DNA of 64,000 nt from Streptomyces roseirectus (GCF_014489635.1 NZ_CP060828.1:992001-1056000), one strand, 5' to 3'; shown: positions 20,823 through 30,443, numbered from the stretch's first letter. Notes: generated by a model from the letters alone, not told the origin. Made by a program: numbers and translations.

Positions 20823-22196
20823 AAAGGGATGCCGTTGTCGGCTTTGCGGTTACCGGAGGACGTCATGCGCGCGCTGGGCCACCGGGGCGTCGACCTGCTC
20901 GTCGAGCACTTCGCGCGACTGGCGGACGACCCCGTGTCCGGCGTGAAGTACGCCCCGCCGCGCGAGTGGGAGGAGGTGCCGAGGGCGGCGGCGCCCGACC
21001 CGCTGGCGGTGCTGGAGGAGACCTGCCGGATGCTGCGGCACGGCAACGCCCACCCCGACCACCCCCGGTTCCTCGCGTTCGTGCCGAGCCCCGGCAATTT
21101 CGTGAGCGTCCTGGCCGCCGCGCTCGCGACCGGGTTCGCGGTACCGGGCGGCCACCGGCTGACCGGCCCGGCCTCGGCGGACGTCGAACTCACCACCGTC
21201 CGCTGGCTGGTGGAACTGCTCGGGCTCCCGCCGGGCAGCGGGGGCCTGTTCGTCCCCGGCGGCTCGATGGCCAACCTCACGGCGCTGACGGTGGCCCGCG
21301 ACCGGCGCGGCCCCGGCACCGCCTACTTCTCCGACCAGACCCATTTCTCCGTGCCCCGCGCCCTGCACGTCCTCGGCGTCGGCGCCGACCGGGTGCGACG
21401 GCTGCCCTCGGACGGCGCGCAGCGGCTCGACGTCGACGCGCTCGCCTCGGCCGTCCGCCGGGACCGGCGCAGGGGGCTGCGGCCGTTCGTGGTCGTCGCC
21501 AACGCGGGGACCACCAGCACCGGCGCGGTCGATCCGCTGCCACGGCTGGCCGAGTTCTGCCGGGCGGAGGGGATCTGGCTGCACGTCGACGGGGCGTTCG
21601 GCGCCGCCGCCGCGCTCACCGACGCGGGCCGGACGCTCCTCGACGGCCTCGGCCTCGCCGACTCCTGGACGGTCGACCCGCACAAATGGCTGTTCCAGCC
21701 CGCCGAGTCGGGCTGCGTGCTGCTGCGCAGGCCGCACGAGCTGCGGGAGTCGTTCGGCGTCGACCTGCCCGGCTACCTCGACAACAGCGCCGCGGGCGAC
21801 GGCGACTTCCTGCAGTACGGCATCCAGCTCACCCGCGAGTTCCGGGCGCTGCGGCTGTGGCTGTCGCTGAAGGTGTTCGGCGCCGACGCCTTCCGCGACG
21901 CCGTCGCCCGGGGCATGCGCAACGCCGAGGAGGCGGGCCGGTTCATCGACGCCGAGCCGGGCCTGGAGCTGGTGACGGCGCCCTCGCTGGCCGTGCTGAC
22001 GTTCCGCTGCGCGGGCGCGGACGCCGACCGGGTCTGCCGGCGGCTCGCCACGGAGGGGTACGCGCTGGTCATGCCGACGACCGTCGCCGGCGAGCGGGTG
22101 CTGCGTCTGTGCACGATCAACCCGCGCACCAGCGCCGGGGAGTTGAGGCGGATCGTGACCCGGGTGCGGGAGCTGAGCCTCGATGCCACTGCCTGA
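20820..22196 (+). CDS. PLP-dependent group II decarboxylase
   Basis: The 458-aa protein belongs to the aromatic-L-amino-acid/glutamate/diaminobutyrate decarboxylase family. PLP features are FVPGGSMANLTAL (phosphate binding), VVANAGTTSTGAVDPL, WLHVDGAFGAAAA (Asp to the pyridine N) and the Schiff-base lysine in VDPHKWLFQP (about residue 289). It would convert an amino acid to an amine, or catalyse an oxidative variant. It follows a LuxR regulator and overlaps a sulfotransferase gene by 14 bp, so the amine is probably further tailored. The substrate is not readable. Confidence 0.93.
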   Translation: MKGMPLSALRLPEDVMRALGHRGVDLLVEHFARLADDPVSGVKYAPPREWEEVPRAAAPDPLAVLEETCRMLRHGNAHPDHPRFLAFVPSPGNFVSVLAAALATGFAVPGGHRLTGPASADVELTTVRWLVELLGLPPGSGGLFVPGGSMANLTALTVARDRRGPGTAYFSDQTHFSVPRALHVLGVGADRVRRLPSDGAQRLDVDALASAVRRDRRRGLRPFVVVANAGTTSTGAVDPLPRLAEFCRAEGIWLHVDGAFGAAAALTDAGRTLLDGLGLADSWTVDPHKWLFQPAESGCVLLRRPHELRESFGVDLPGYLDNSAAGDGDFLQYGIQLTREFRALRLWLSLKVFGADAFRDAVARGMRNAEEAGRFIDAEPGLELVTAPSLAVLTFRCAGADADRVCRRLATEGYALVMPTTVAGERVLRLCTINPRTSAGELRRIVTRVRELSLDATA

Positions 22197-23244
22197 CCCC
22201 GCCCGGCTGCACGCCGAGGCGGAACGGACGACGGGGCTGGCCGACTTCGGGCCGGACGGCTACCGGGACGCCCTCGGCCGGCTCGTGGACGCGCTGAACA
22301 CCGAGGCCCGCCTCAACGCCCACGGGTACGCCGAAGCCCGGCGCACCCTGTCGGGGGCGCTCGTCCACCGCCTGCGCCTGTACGCCCGGCCCGCGCCCCC
22401 GTTCCCGGCCGTCGACCCCGTCGTCATCGTCGGCCCGCCCCGCACCGGGAGCACTCTCCTGCACCGGCTGCTCGCCCGCCACCCCGGCCTGCACGCGGTG
22501 CGGCTGTGGGAGCTCACCCATCCCGTCTCCCCGCCCGGGGTCACCGACGCCGAGCTGATCGCCGAGACGCGGCGGGCGGTGGCCGCTCACCACCGGGCGG
22601 CGCCCGGCCTGCGGGACATCCATCCGACGGGCGCGCGGGAGCCGGAGGAGTGCGAGCACCTGATGACGACGGACTTCCACAACTCGGTGCTGGGGCTGGT
22701 GAGTTACCGGGTGCCGAGCTACGCCGACTGGCTGCTGGGGCAGGATCTCACCGCCGCCTACCGCCTCCACCGCCGCCAGCTCGCCCACATCCTGGCCCGG
22801 CGCCCGGCGGCCCCCGGCGCCCGCCTCCTTCTCAAAAGCCCCTCCCACCTGTGGCACCTGCCTTCCCTCGCCGCCGTCTACCCCCGGCTCAGTGTCGTCG
22901 CCCTCCACCGTGACCCCCTGCGCGCGACCGCGTCCGCGTGCAGCCTCGCCCTCCACGCCCGCCGCAAACGCAGCGACCACACCGACCCCCACGAGATCGG
23001 CCGCCAACTGGAGGCCGCGCTCCGCCTCGGCGCGCGGCGGCTCGACGCGTTCCCCGGGGTCGACGTCCGCGTCGGGTACGACGAGCTGGTGGCCGACCCC
23101 GTCGCGACCGCCGCCCGGGTCTGCCGCGCACTCGGTCTCACCGACGCGCCGCACGTCCGCGAGGGCATGCGCCGCCACCTCGCCGGGCAGCCGCGCACCG
23201 CCCGACACGCCTACACGCCCGAGGACTTCGGGCTCACCCCGTGA
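22183..23244 (+). CDS. PAPS-dependent sulfotransferase
   Basis: The 353-aa protein carries the 5'-phosphosulfate-binding loop GPPRTGSTLLHRLLARHP (about residue 85) and the 3'-phosphate-binding region LLLKSPSHLWHLP...VVALHRDPLRATASAC. This matches the Sulfotransfer_3 group, many of which act on small hydroxylated metabolites. It overlaps the decarboxylase gene and lies 18 bp before the P450 gene, so the three form one operon. Transfer of sulfate to a hydroxyl or amine of the pathway product is the likely role. Confidence 0.92.
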   Translation: MPLPDPARLHAEAERTTGLADFGPDGYRDALGRLVDALNTEARLNAHGYAEARRTLSGALVHRLRLYARPAPPFPAVDPVVIVGPPRTGSTLLHRLLARHPGLHAVRLWELTHPVSPPGVTDAELIAETRRAVAAHHRAAPGLRDIHPTGAREPEECEHLMTTDFHNSVLGLVSYRVPSYADWLLGQDLTAAYRLHRRQLAHILARRPAAPGARLLLKSPSHLWHLPSLAAVYPRLSVVALHRDPLRATASACSLALHARRKRSDHTDPHEIGRQLEAALRLGARRLDAFPGVDVRVGYDELVADPVATAARVCRALGLTDAPHVREGMRRHLAGQPRTARHAYTPEDFGLTP

Positions 23245-23262
23245 AAGCTCTGAGGTCGCACG

Positions 23263-24393
23263 ATGCTGCGCTACCCCTTCGAACGCGCCGACAGCCTCTC
23301 CCCCATGCCCCACCTCGACCTGCTCCGGCACGACACCCTCCCGCGCGTCCTCATGCCCAGCGGCGACCCCGCCCACCTCGCGCTGCGCCACGCGGACGTC
23401 GTCCAGGCGCTGTCCGACGGGCGGTTGAGCCGCCGGGCGATGTTCGCCACGCCGGGCGGGCCCCGGTTCACCGGCGCCGACCTGGACGAGCCGAGCCTCG
23501 TCGGCACGGACCCGCCGGACCACACCAGGCTGCGCCGCCTGTGCGCGCCGGCGTTCCGCCCGGACCGGATCGCCGCGCTGCGGACGCCGGTTCAGCAGCT
23601 GACGGACCGTCTGCTGGTCCAACCAACCGATCTGCACGCCGACTTCGCCGTCCCCCTCGTCACCCACACCGTCTGCGACCTCCTCGGCGTCCCGCACGCC
23701 GACCGGGACCAACTCCTCGTCTGGGCGCACCAGAAGCTCGCGCTCACCGGCCCGCCGGACGAGGCCCGCGCCGGGCACCGGGCGCTGCGCGAGCACTTCA
23801 CGACGCTCACACCGGACGCCGGGCTCCTCGCCGGCCTCGCGGAGGCGCACCGCGCGGGCGGGCTCAGCGGGCGGGAACGGGCCGCCGTCGCCGTGAACCT
23901 GTTCGTCGCCGGGGCCACCACGACCGCGGCGGTTCTCACGAACGGGCTGCTGTGTCTGCTCAACCACCCCGCCCAGTACGCCGCGTTGACGCCCGCGCGG
24001 GTGCCGGGGGCGGTGGCGGAGATCCTGCGGTACGACGTCGCCGGGGACATGGGGCTGCCCCGGCTGGCGCTGGCCGGGCTGCGGATCGGCGCGACCGAGG
24101 TGCGGGCCGGGGAGGTGGTGATCCCGGCGCACGCCTACGCCGGGCGCGATCCGGCCGTCCACCGCGATCCGGACGTCTTCGACATCGCGCGGCGGCCCGT
24201 CCCCGGCCTGGCGTTCGGGTACGGCCCGCACTACTGCGTCGGGGCGCGGCTGGCGGTGCTGCTCCTGGAGACCGCGCTGACCGGCGTCGTCGCCCGCTTC
24301 CCCCGCCTGCGACTCGCCGTGCCCGCGCGGTCGTTGGGGTGGCGCAACGGGACGCTGACAGGCGGGGTCGGGCGGCTGCCGGTCGTGTACTGA
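23263..24393 (+). CDS. cytochrome P450
   Basis: This 376-aa bacterial P450 has the heme-binding loop LAFGYGPHYCVGARLA (axial Cys about residue 325), the I-helix LFVAGATTTAAVL with the acid/alcohol pair replaced by A-T-T-T, and the K-helix ExxR in EILRYDV. Length is slightly short at the N-terminus but complete. The enzyme needs external ferredoxin, and no ferredoxin gene is adjacent. It is the last gene of the LuxR-decarboxylase-sulfotransferase group and would oxidise the amine or its precursor. It ends 3 bp from the convergent HIT gene. Confidence 0.95.
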   Translation: MLRYPFERADSLSPMPHLDLLRHDTLPRVLMPSGDPAHLALRHADVVQALSDGRLSRRAMFATPGGPRFTGADLDEPSLVGTDPPDHTRLRRLCAPAFRPDRIAALRTPVQQLTDRLLVQPTDLHADFAVPLVTHTVCDLLGVPHADRDQLLVWAHQKLALTGPPDEARAGHRALREHFTTLTPDAGLLAGLAEAHRAGGLSGRERAAVAVNLFVAGATTTAAVLTNGLLCLLNHPAQYAALTPARVPGAVAEILRYDVAGDMGLPRLALAGLRIGATEVRAGEVVIPAHAYAGRDPAVHRDPDVFDIARRPVPGLAFGYGPHYCVGARLAVLLLETALTGVVARFPRLRLAVPARSLGWRNGTLTGGVGRLPVVY

Positions 24394-24396
24394 GCC

Positions 24397-24807
24397 CTAC
24401 ACGTGGCCCAACTCGCGCAGCGCCGCGCGGAGTCGGTCGGCGGCCTCGTCCAACTTGGTCTCGTCCTTCTCCACTTCGGCCTTGGAGAAGTCGAAGTCGC
24501 CCATGTCCCAGGCGGGGGCGACGTGGATGTGCATATGGGGGACCTCGAAGCCGGCGATGATCAGGCCGGCCCGCGGCGCGTCCCACGCCTTGCGGACGCC
24601 CTGGCCGATCTTCTGGGCCACCGAGACGCAGTGCGCGAGGAGTTCGCCGTCCGCGTCGGTCCAGCGGTCGACCTCCTGGCGGGGGACGACCAGGGTGTGG
24701 CCGGGGGTGAGGGGGGCGATGCTCAGGAACGCGGCGGCCTTCTCGTCCTCCCAGACGAAACGGCCGGGGAGTTCGCCGGTGAGGATGCGGGTGAAGAGAG
24801 TGGACAT
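24397..24807 (-). CDS. HIT-family nucleotide hydrolase
   Basis: The 136-aa protein has the histidine triad HMHIHVAP near residue 95 and the upstream substrate-binding LTPGHTLVVPRQEVDRW. HIT proteins hydrolyse nucleoside phosphoramidates or dinucleoside polyphosphates in the cytosol. It is a single gene, convergent with the P450 and divergent from the subtilase gene. It is ordinary and conserved in actinobacteria. Confidence 0.96.
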   Translation of the reverse strand: MSTLFTRILTGELPGRFVWEDEKAAAFLSIAPLTPGHTLVVPRQEVDRWTDADGELLAHCVSVAQKIGQGVRKAWDAPRAGLIIAGFEVPHMHIHVAPAWDMGDFDFSKAEVEKDETKLDEAADRLRAALRELGHV

Positions 24808-24994
24808 GCGGTCAGTCTCGCATCCCTCCCCACACCTTCCTCACGTGCAGGATTCGTGAGGACTTGCCGGTAACGCGCAGACCGGTCTTTCCCGGCGGTC
24901 ACCGACTCCACAAGATGTGGATCACGGGGAAAGATCGACGCCGTTCCCGCTCACCAGGGCACTCAGGGAACGTTCAGGGAAAGAGAACCAGCAC

Positions 24995-27900
24995 GTGTCC
25001 TACAACCACTCCGGCAGACGGGCGGCCCCGCTCGTCCTCGCCGGAATCCTCGCGCTGACCACGCAGCTCCCGGCGCACGCCGACTCCTCGGGGCCGCGGC
25101 TCCCGGGGACGTACCTCGTCCAGCTCGCGGACGCGCCCGTCGCCGTCCACGAGGACACCCGGGCCCCTGCGGGCCGGCGTCTCGACACCGGGACCAGGGC
25201 CGCCCGCGAGTACGTGGACCACCTCGGGGAGCGGCGGGACGACGTCCTCGCGGGCGTGCCCGGGGTGAAGCCGCTGCGCACGTTCACCACGGTCGTCAAC
25301 GGGTTCACCGCGCGGCTGACGTCGGCGCAGATCGGGCGGTTGTCGCGCATGCCGGGAGTGGTGTCGGTGACGCGGAACCAGATGCTGCCGTTGGCGGGGG
25401 AAGCGGGCAGGACGGGGACGGGGAGGGCCACGGCCGCCCGCACCAGCACCACGAAACCCCCCGCCTCACCCCCGTACGCCCGTGAAGCGGCCCCCCTCCC
25501 CGTCCCCGACATGGCCGCCTTCCTCGGTCTGAAGGGCGAGCACGGTCTCTACTCCCGTATCCCCGGCGGTCAGGCGAACGCGGGCCGGGGCACGATCATC
25601 GGCGTCGTCGACTCCGGTATCGACACCGGCAACCCCTCGCTCGGCGCGCTGCCCGCAGACCCCGTCGCCGACAAGGCGATCGCGGCGAAGTGGAAGGGCG
25701 GCTGCGACCCCGGCAAGGACCCGGCGCACCGGGCCACCTGCAACAACAAGGTGATCGGCGCCCAGTACTTCCCGAACGACGGGGTCGTCGACACGAAGGC
25801 GGGCGACTGGGACTCCCCCAGGGACTCCGACTCGCACGGCACCAGCACGGCGACGACCGCGGCCGGCAACCTGAACATTCCCACGACGGTCCCGGACACC
25901 GGCCTCACCGGGCGGATATCGGGGCTGGCCCCGGCGGCCAGGATCGCCGCGTACAAGGTGTGCTGGGTCAGCGCCTGCGGCTACAACGAGTCGGTCGCCG
26001 CGATCGACAAGGCGGTCGCGGACGGCGTCGACGTCATCAACTACTCGATCGGCGGCCCGGATCTGAGCGTGCCGAGCGGGGTGCTGGAGACGGCCCTGCG
26101 CAACGCGGCCGAGGCGGGCGTGTTCATCTCGGCGGCGGCGGGCAACGAGGGTCCGGGGACGGTCCGGCACGAGATGCCGTGGGTGATGTCCGTGGCGGCC
26201 TCGACCCACGACACCGGTTACCGCACCACCCTCACCCTGGGCGACGGCCGCTCCTACGACGGCGTCGGCTTCAGCGCGACGGCGCTCCCGGCGACCCGGC
26301 TGGTCGACTCGGCGCGGGCGGGCGCCGGCGGCGTCACCGAGGCCGACGCCCGGCTGTGCGCGGCGGGTTCACTGGACCCGGCGAAGGTGCGCGGCGCGGT
26401 CGTGCTGTGCACGGGCAACACGGGGCGGGTCGCCAAGAGCGTCGAGGTCCAGCGGGCCGGCGGCGTCGGCATGGTCCTCGTCAACGAGGCGCCCGGCGAG
26501 GAGCTGATCGCCGACGCGCACCGGGTGCCGTCCGTCCATCTCACCAGCGCGGACGGCGCGTCGGTGCGGGCGTACGCCGAACGGGCCGGTGCGACCGCCG
26601 AGTTGAGCGCGGCCGTCGCCGTCCCGCAGCGGGCGCCGGTCGTCGCGGGGTTCTCGTCCTCCGGCCCCGAGACGGTGAACGGCGGTGACCTGATCAAGCC
26701 GGACGTCACCGCGCCGGGCGTCGGGACCGTCGCGGCCACGGTCGCCGGGAGCTTCCTCTACAAGGGGTCGCAGGGGCTGTTCAACGGCACTTCCGACTCG
26801 GCCCCGCACGTCGCCGGACTCGCCCTGCTGCTGCGGCAGTCGCACCCCTCCTGGTCGGTGGCGGCGCTCAAGTCGGCGCTGATGACGACGGCTTCGACGA
26901 CCGACAACACCGGCCGGCCCATCCAGCGCACGGGCGCGGGCACCGCGACCCCGTTCGACTACGGCGCCGGGCACGTCGTCCCGTCCTCGGCCGCCGACCC
27001 GGGGCTCGTGTACGACGCGGGTGCCGCCGACTGGACGGCGTACACCTGCACCCGGGACGGGAAGCTGACCAGCGCCGACGGCGGGGCCGCCGCCTGCGCC
27101 GGGGTGCCCCGGCTCGACGCGAGCGACGTCAACTATCCGATGATCGCGGTCGGTGACCTCGTCGGGCGGCAGACCGTCACCCGGAAGGTCACCAACGTCG
27201 CCGCGACGACCGGCGTCTACACGGTCCGCGTCCAGGCGCCGCGCGGTTTCACCGCCGAGGTCACGCCCCAGCGGCTGACGCTGGCGCCGGGTGCGAGCGC
27301 GACGTACACGGTCGCCTTCACGCGGACCGACGCGGCGTTCGGGGCCTGGAGCTTCGGGGCGGTGACCTGGTCCGACGGGCACCACCAGGTCCGTAGCGCG
27401 GTGTCCCTGCGGGCCGAGGTGCTGGACGCGCCCTCCGAGGTCACGGCGAGCGGCGCCGAGGGTTCCGTGAAGCTCACGCCGAGGACCGGGTGGGCCGGGA
27501 CGCTCACCGCGGGCGCGAGCCTGTACGGCGGGGAGAAGAGGACCGGCACGCTGACCGGTACCGACCACGACTTCGACCCGAACACGTCCCCGCTCACGCC
27601 GGCCACGTACAGGACGACGTTCACCGTCCCCGCCGGCCTCAAGGCCGCCCGCGTCGGGATCTCGGCCGCCGACTACGCGGCGGGCAGTGACATCGACCTG
27701 TACGTCAAGGACGACGCGACCGGTGACTTCGTGCACTGGGCGGCGGACTCCAGCGACGAGCACGCCGACCTGAAGCCGGGGACGTACACGGTGTACGTCA
27801 ACCAGTACGTCGTTCCGTCGGGCGTCACCAGTCAGCCGTTCGCCCTGCGGTACTGGCTCATCGGCTCCGGTGCCGGGCACGCCGCCGCGGTCTCCCCCGC

Positions 27901-28060
27901 GTCCCAGCGGGTCGCCATGGGCGCCGAGCCCGGTGTCGGCGTCTCCTGGAAGGGGCTGTCGGCCGACGTGTCACCCGTGTATCTGGGGGTCGTGGAGTAC
28001 GGTGACGGCTCCCGGACGGTCGGGCGGACGCTGCTGTCAGTGAGCGTTCCCCGGCGGTGA
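24995..28060 (+). CDS. secreted subtilisin-like serine protease (S8)
   Basis: The 1021-aa multidomain protease has a Sec signal peptide (LVLAGILALTTQLPAHA), an I9 propeptide (TYLVQLADAPVAV...VVNGFTARLTSAQI), and a catalytic domain with Asp in GVVDSGID (about 206), His in SDSHGTSTA (about 281) and Ser in FNGTSDSAPHVAG (about 600). A PA insert (VLCTGNTGRVAKSVEVQRAGG) lies between His and Ser, followed by an Fn3-like domain (TRKVTNVAATTGVYTV) and a C-terminal PPC-like beta domain (DIDLYVKDD). The usual Met after the catalytic Ser is Asp here (GTSDS). GTG 24995 gives a proper signal peptide. It is probably a secreted nutrient protease. Confidence 0.95.
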   Translation: MSYNHSGRRAAPLVLAGILALTTQLPAHADSSGPRLPGTYLVQLADAPVAVHEDTRAPAGRRLDTGTRAAREYVDHLGERRDDVLAGVPGVKPLRTFTTVVNGFTARLTSAQIGRLSRMPGVVSVTRNQMLPLAGEAGRTGTGRATAARTSTTKPPASPPYAREAAPLPVPDMAAFLGLKGEHGLYSRIPGGQANAGRGTIIGVVDSGIDTGNPSLGALPADPVADKAIAAKWKGGCDPGKDPAHRATCNNKVIGAQYFPNDGVVDTKAGDWDSPRDSDSHGTSTATTAAGNLNIPTTVPDTGLTGRISGLAPAARIAAYKVCWVSACGYNESVAAIDKAVADGVDVINYSIGGPDLSVPSGVLETALRNAAEAGVFISAAAGNEGPGTVRHEMPWVMSVAASTHDTGYRTTLTLGDGRSYDGVGFSATALPATRLVDSARAGAGGVTEADARLCAAGSLDPAKVRGAVVLCTGNTGRVAKSVEVQRAGGVGMVLVNEAPGEELIADAHRVPSVHLTSADGASVRAYAERAGATAELSAAVAVPQRAPVVAGFSSSGPETVNGGDLIKPDVTAPGVGTVAATVAGSFLYKGSQGLFNGTSDSAPHVAGLALLLRQSHPSWSVAALKSALMTTASTTDNTGRPIQRTGAGTATPFDYGAGHVVPSSAADPGLVYDAGAADWTAYTCTRDGKLTSADGGAAACAGVPRLDASDVNYPMIAVGDLVGRQTVTRKVTNVAATTGVYTVRVQAPRGFTAEVTPQRLTLAPGASATYTVAFTRTDAAFGAWSFGAVTWSDGHHQVRSAVSLRAEVLDAPSEVTASGAEGSVKLTPRTGWAGTLTAGASLYGGEKRTGTLTGTDHDFDPNTSPLTPATYRTTFTVPAGLKAARVGISAADYAAGSDIDLYVKDDATGDFVHWAADSSDEHADLKPGTYTVYVNQYVVPSGVTSQPFALRYWLIGSGAGHAAAVSPASQRVAMGAEPGVGVSWKGLSADVSPVYLGVVEYGDGSRTVGRTLLSVSVPRR

Positions 28061-28065
28061 ACTCC

Positions 28066-28104
28066 CCTTGCGGACCGGTGTCTTCGTGGCGCCGGTCCGC
28101 AAGG
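28066..28104. terminator. bidirectional hairpin terminator
   Basis: A perfect 13-bp stem CCTTGCGGACCGG / CCGGTCCGCAAGG with a 13-nt loop lies exactly between the convergent subtilase and CAP-protein genes. There is no U tract, as is common in streptomycetes. Confidence 0.85.
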
Positions 28105-28677
28105 TCACTTCGGCGGCAGGACGTTCGCCGCGAACTGGTTGATGAAGTTGCCGGGCGGGTCGAAGTTGACGACGACGTACGTCTTTCCGCCGCTCGCCGT
28201 CGCCTTGCCGACGCCGATCCGCGCGGACGACTTCCACACGACCTGCGTGAACAGGCCCCAGTTCTTGAAGGTGCCCATGTCGGGCTCGCTGCCGTAGTAG
28301 TGGTAGTCCTTGACCTGGTTGTACCAGCCGTCGACGACCTCCGCGCCGGTCGGCGACGAGCCGTCCGGGCGCCACGCGTAGTGCAGGTTCTCGCCGTACT
28401 TGTTGTTCGGCCGGTGCGCGAACTGCCCGCTGCTCGCCAGCTGGTCGGCCCACTCCTGCGCCCACCCGCTGATCTCCCCGTTCAACGTCAGCGGCGGGAC
28501 TCCGTGTTTGGCCCTCAGGTAGTTCGCCCGGTCCAGGACCTGCTGGTCGAACGCCGGGTCGGCGGAGGCGGCGGAGGCGCGCGGGGCCGCGGGCGCGGCG
28601 AGCGTCAGGGCGGCGGCCAGGGCCACGAGCGCGGCGAGGGTGCCCCGGACCGCGTTGCGGCGGTTCATCGTTGTCAT
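28105..28677 (-). CDS. secreted CAP (SCP/PR-1) domain protein
   Basis: The 190-aa protein has a Sec or TAT-like signal (RRNAVRGTLAALVALAAALTLAAPAA) and a CAP domain: ANYLRAKHGVPPLTLNGEISGWAQEWADQ, the metal-site His/Glu region HRPNNKYGENLHY, and FTQVVWKSSARIGVGKA with the second His replaced by Val-Val-Trp context. CAP proteins are extracellular with lipid-binding or protease-like roles that are poorly defined in actinobacteria. ATG 28677 and ATG 28668 are both possible starts. Confidence 0.92.
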   Translation of the reverse strand: MTTMNRRNAVRGTLAALVALAAALTLAAPAAPRASAASADPAFDQQVLDRANYLRAKHGVPPLTLNGEISGWAQEWADQLASSGQFAHRPNNKYGENLHYAWRPDGSSPTGAEVVDGWYNQVKDYHYYGSEPDMGTFKNWGLFTQVVWKSSARIGVGKATASGGKTYVVVNFDPPGNFINQFAANVLPPK

Positions 28678-28742
28678 ACCGCCGTAACGATCATCCGGGT
28701 GCGCGGTCACCGGGTTTCCGTCCATCCGGGAGACTGGACGTC

Positions 28743-29888
28743 GTGACGAAGCCTTCACTGTCCCCCGGTCGCGTCGACGAACTCGTGGCGCTCAGCGGCG
28801 ATCTCAAGGGCGAGCTGGTCGCCTTCGCCCAAGGTCCGCGCTACGCACGGCGGTTGGACGCCGTGCTCGACGAGGCCGCCGACCGGCACGGCTTTCTGGA
28901 CGAGACCACCGCCGTCGCGGCGATCGACCACTTCGCGCTCCAGCACCGGCTCTCGGACGGCTCCACGGTCGTCGAGCGGTTCGCCGAGCGGCGCCGGCCC
29001 GCGCTGTCGCCGGAGGAGCGGGCGATGGTGCTCGGCTGGCGGGACGTGGTCGAGGGGATCTTCGAGGTGCGGCGCGGGGGTGCGCTGCACAACCTTCTCG
29101 ACGACCTCGTCTACGAGGTCCGTTCGACGATGGGTCCACGTGCGCTGCGGGCGCTGCGGCCGGGCATGTTCACCGTCGCCCGTCTGGTGCCGCTGCACCC
29201 CGACACGGACGTCCGGCTGGTCAGCGGTCACCTCACGACGTATCCGCGCGGCGACGGGCCGGAGTTGGCGCGGGCCGCCGCCCAAGCCGTCGCCGCTGAC
29301 CCCCGGTTGCTGTGCCGCAATCCCGAACTGCTGCGCCAGGGCTGGGAGACGCAGGCCGCCGCCCGCGCGGACTTCGTCGAGCTGTTCGGCACCGACCTGC
29401 TCGTCCTGCCGCCCGCCGAGGCGCGAGAACGGCTGCGGGAGTACCACCGGCGCCGGCTGGCGAAGATCCCCGGCGGGGCCGGGGGCGTGTCCCTCGACGA
29501 GCTCAGCGCCCTCCCCGAGGGCCTTCGGGACGCGGACACCGTCGCCGTGTACTTCGACGAGACCGAAGGGCTCTGCTACTACGCCGACTTCGGGCTCCTC
29601 GACGACCTGTTCACGCGCCCCTCCTCCGCCGGGCTCGCGGTGCTGCGGCGCTACCTCGACGACGAGTCCGTCTCCCCCGCGGTCGTCCAGCGGCTCGTCC
29701 GGCGTCACCCGGACACCGCCGACACCGTCTTCCGCAAACTGCTGCGCAAGCCGGCGTTCACCTGGGAAGCGGACGGTGAGGCGCTCCTGCGGCGCCGCAA
29801 GAAGAGTCACTACGCGCGCGAGCCGCTGCCGGGCTTCACTCCGGTCGGCTCCCGGCTCGCGGAACTCCTGCGGGGGCCGGGGAAGTGA
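28743..29888 (+). CDS. conserved hypothetical protein, 381 aa
   Basis: I do not recognise the family. The protein is soluble, has no signal peptide, and is rich in charged helical segments; landmarks are LHNLLDDLVYEVRSTMG, LVPLHPDTDVRLVSGHLTTY, and TVAVYFDETEGLCYYADFGLLDDLF. The GTG start begins MTKPSLSPGRVDELV and lies 66 bp from the divergent CAP gene. Its stop overlaps the GTG of a truncated alpha/beta-hydrolase gene (GTGA), so the pair was originally coupled. Confidence 0.8.
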   Translation: MTKPSLSPGRVDELVALSGDLKGELVAFAQGPRYARRLDAVLDEAADRHGFLDETTAVAAIDHFALQHRLSDGSTVVERFAERRRPALSPEERAMVLGWRDVVEGIFEVRRGGALHNLLDDLVYEVRSTMGPRALRALRPGMFTVARLVPLHPDTDVRLVSGHLTTYPRGDGPELARAAAQAVAADPRLLCRNPELLRQGWETQAAARADFVELFGTDLLVLPPAEARERLREYHRRRLAKIPGGAGGVSLDELSALPEGLRDADTVAVYFDETEGLCYYADFGLLDDLFTRPSSAGLAVLRRYLDDESVSPAVVQRLVRRHPDTADTVFRKLLRKPAFTWEADGEALLRRRKKSHYAREPLPGFTPVGSRLAELLRGPGK

Positions 29889-30322
29889 GCACGTCGTCGG
29901 AGGGCGTTCTGGAGCGGGGCGGCACGGACGCCGGGGTGCTGGTGCTCGCGGGGTCCAGCGGGCGGATCGAGCACGAGCGGGTCCGGTTGCTCGCCGGGCA
30001 CGGAATGACGGCGCTGTCGATCCGCTGGTTCGGCGGGGCCGGGCAGCCGTCGGAACTCTGTGAGGTGCCGCTGGAGACGTTCACACGGGCGATCGATCCG
30101 CTGCTGGCGCAGGGGGTGCGCCGCATCGGTGTGCTGGGGACGTCCAAGGGCGCGGAAGCGGCCCTCCTCACCGCCGCGCACGCCCCCCTTCGAGCAGGCT
30201 CGGCGCCGCCACGACCTGCGGAATCCCGTCGCCGGACCGCCCACGCCACCTGGCGGAACGCCGTGGACGCCCCGTCCACACCACCCCGCTCCCCCGGTCT
30301 CGCCGTGCACGCCCCCCGGTGA
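29885..30322 (+). pseudogene. truncated BAAT-type acyl-CoA thioesterase / alpha-beta hydrolase
   Basis: Residues 1-100 match the N-terminal half of BAAT/DLH-type hydrolases: GVLVLAGSSGRIEHERVRLLAGHG, LSIRWFGGAGQPSELCEVPLE and the nucleophile elbow GVLGTSKGAEAALLTAA. After this the reading frame enters Pro/Arg-rich sequence with no family resemblance and stops at 145 aa. The lid, catalytic Asp and His (normally a further 150 or more residues) are absent, so it cannot be a functional hydrolase of this type. Confidence 0.75.
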
Positions 30323-30443
30323 ACCCCCGGCGAATTCTGCGCCAGGGTTCGGTCAGGGGGTGGTCAGGGGAGCGGATCGGGGGGTGGGGGGCTGCTTACG
30401 ATCGGGGCGCCGCCCTCGTCCGAACGAAACCTGGAGGCCAGGC
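30323..30443. promoter_or_regulatory. upstream region of efeO-like gene
   Basis: G-rich 120 bp after the truncated hydrolase. No iron box of the TTAGGTTAGGCTAACCTAA type was seen here, which is notable for an iron-uptake operon. Confidence 0.35.
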
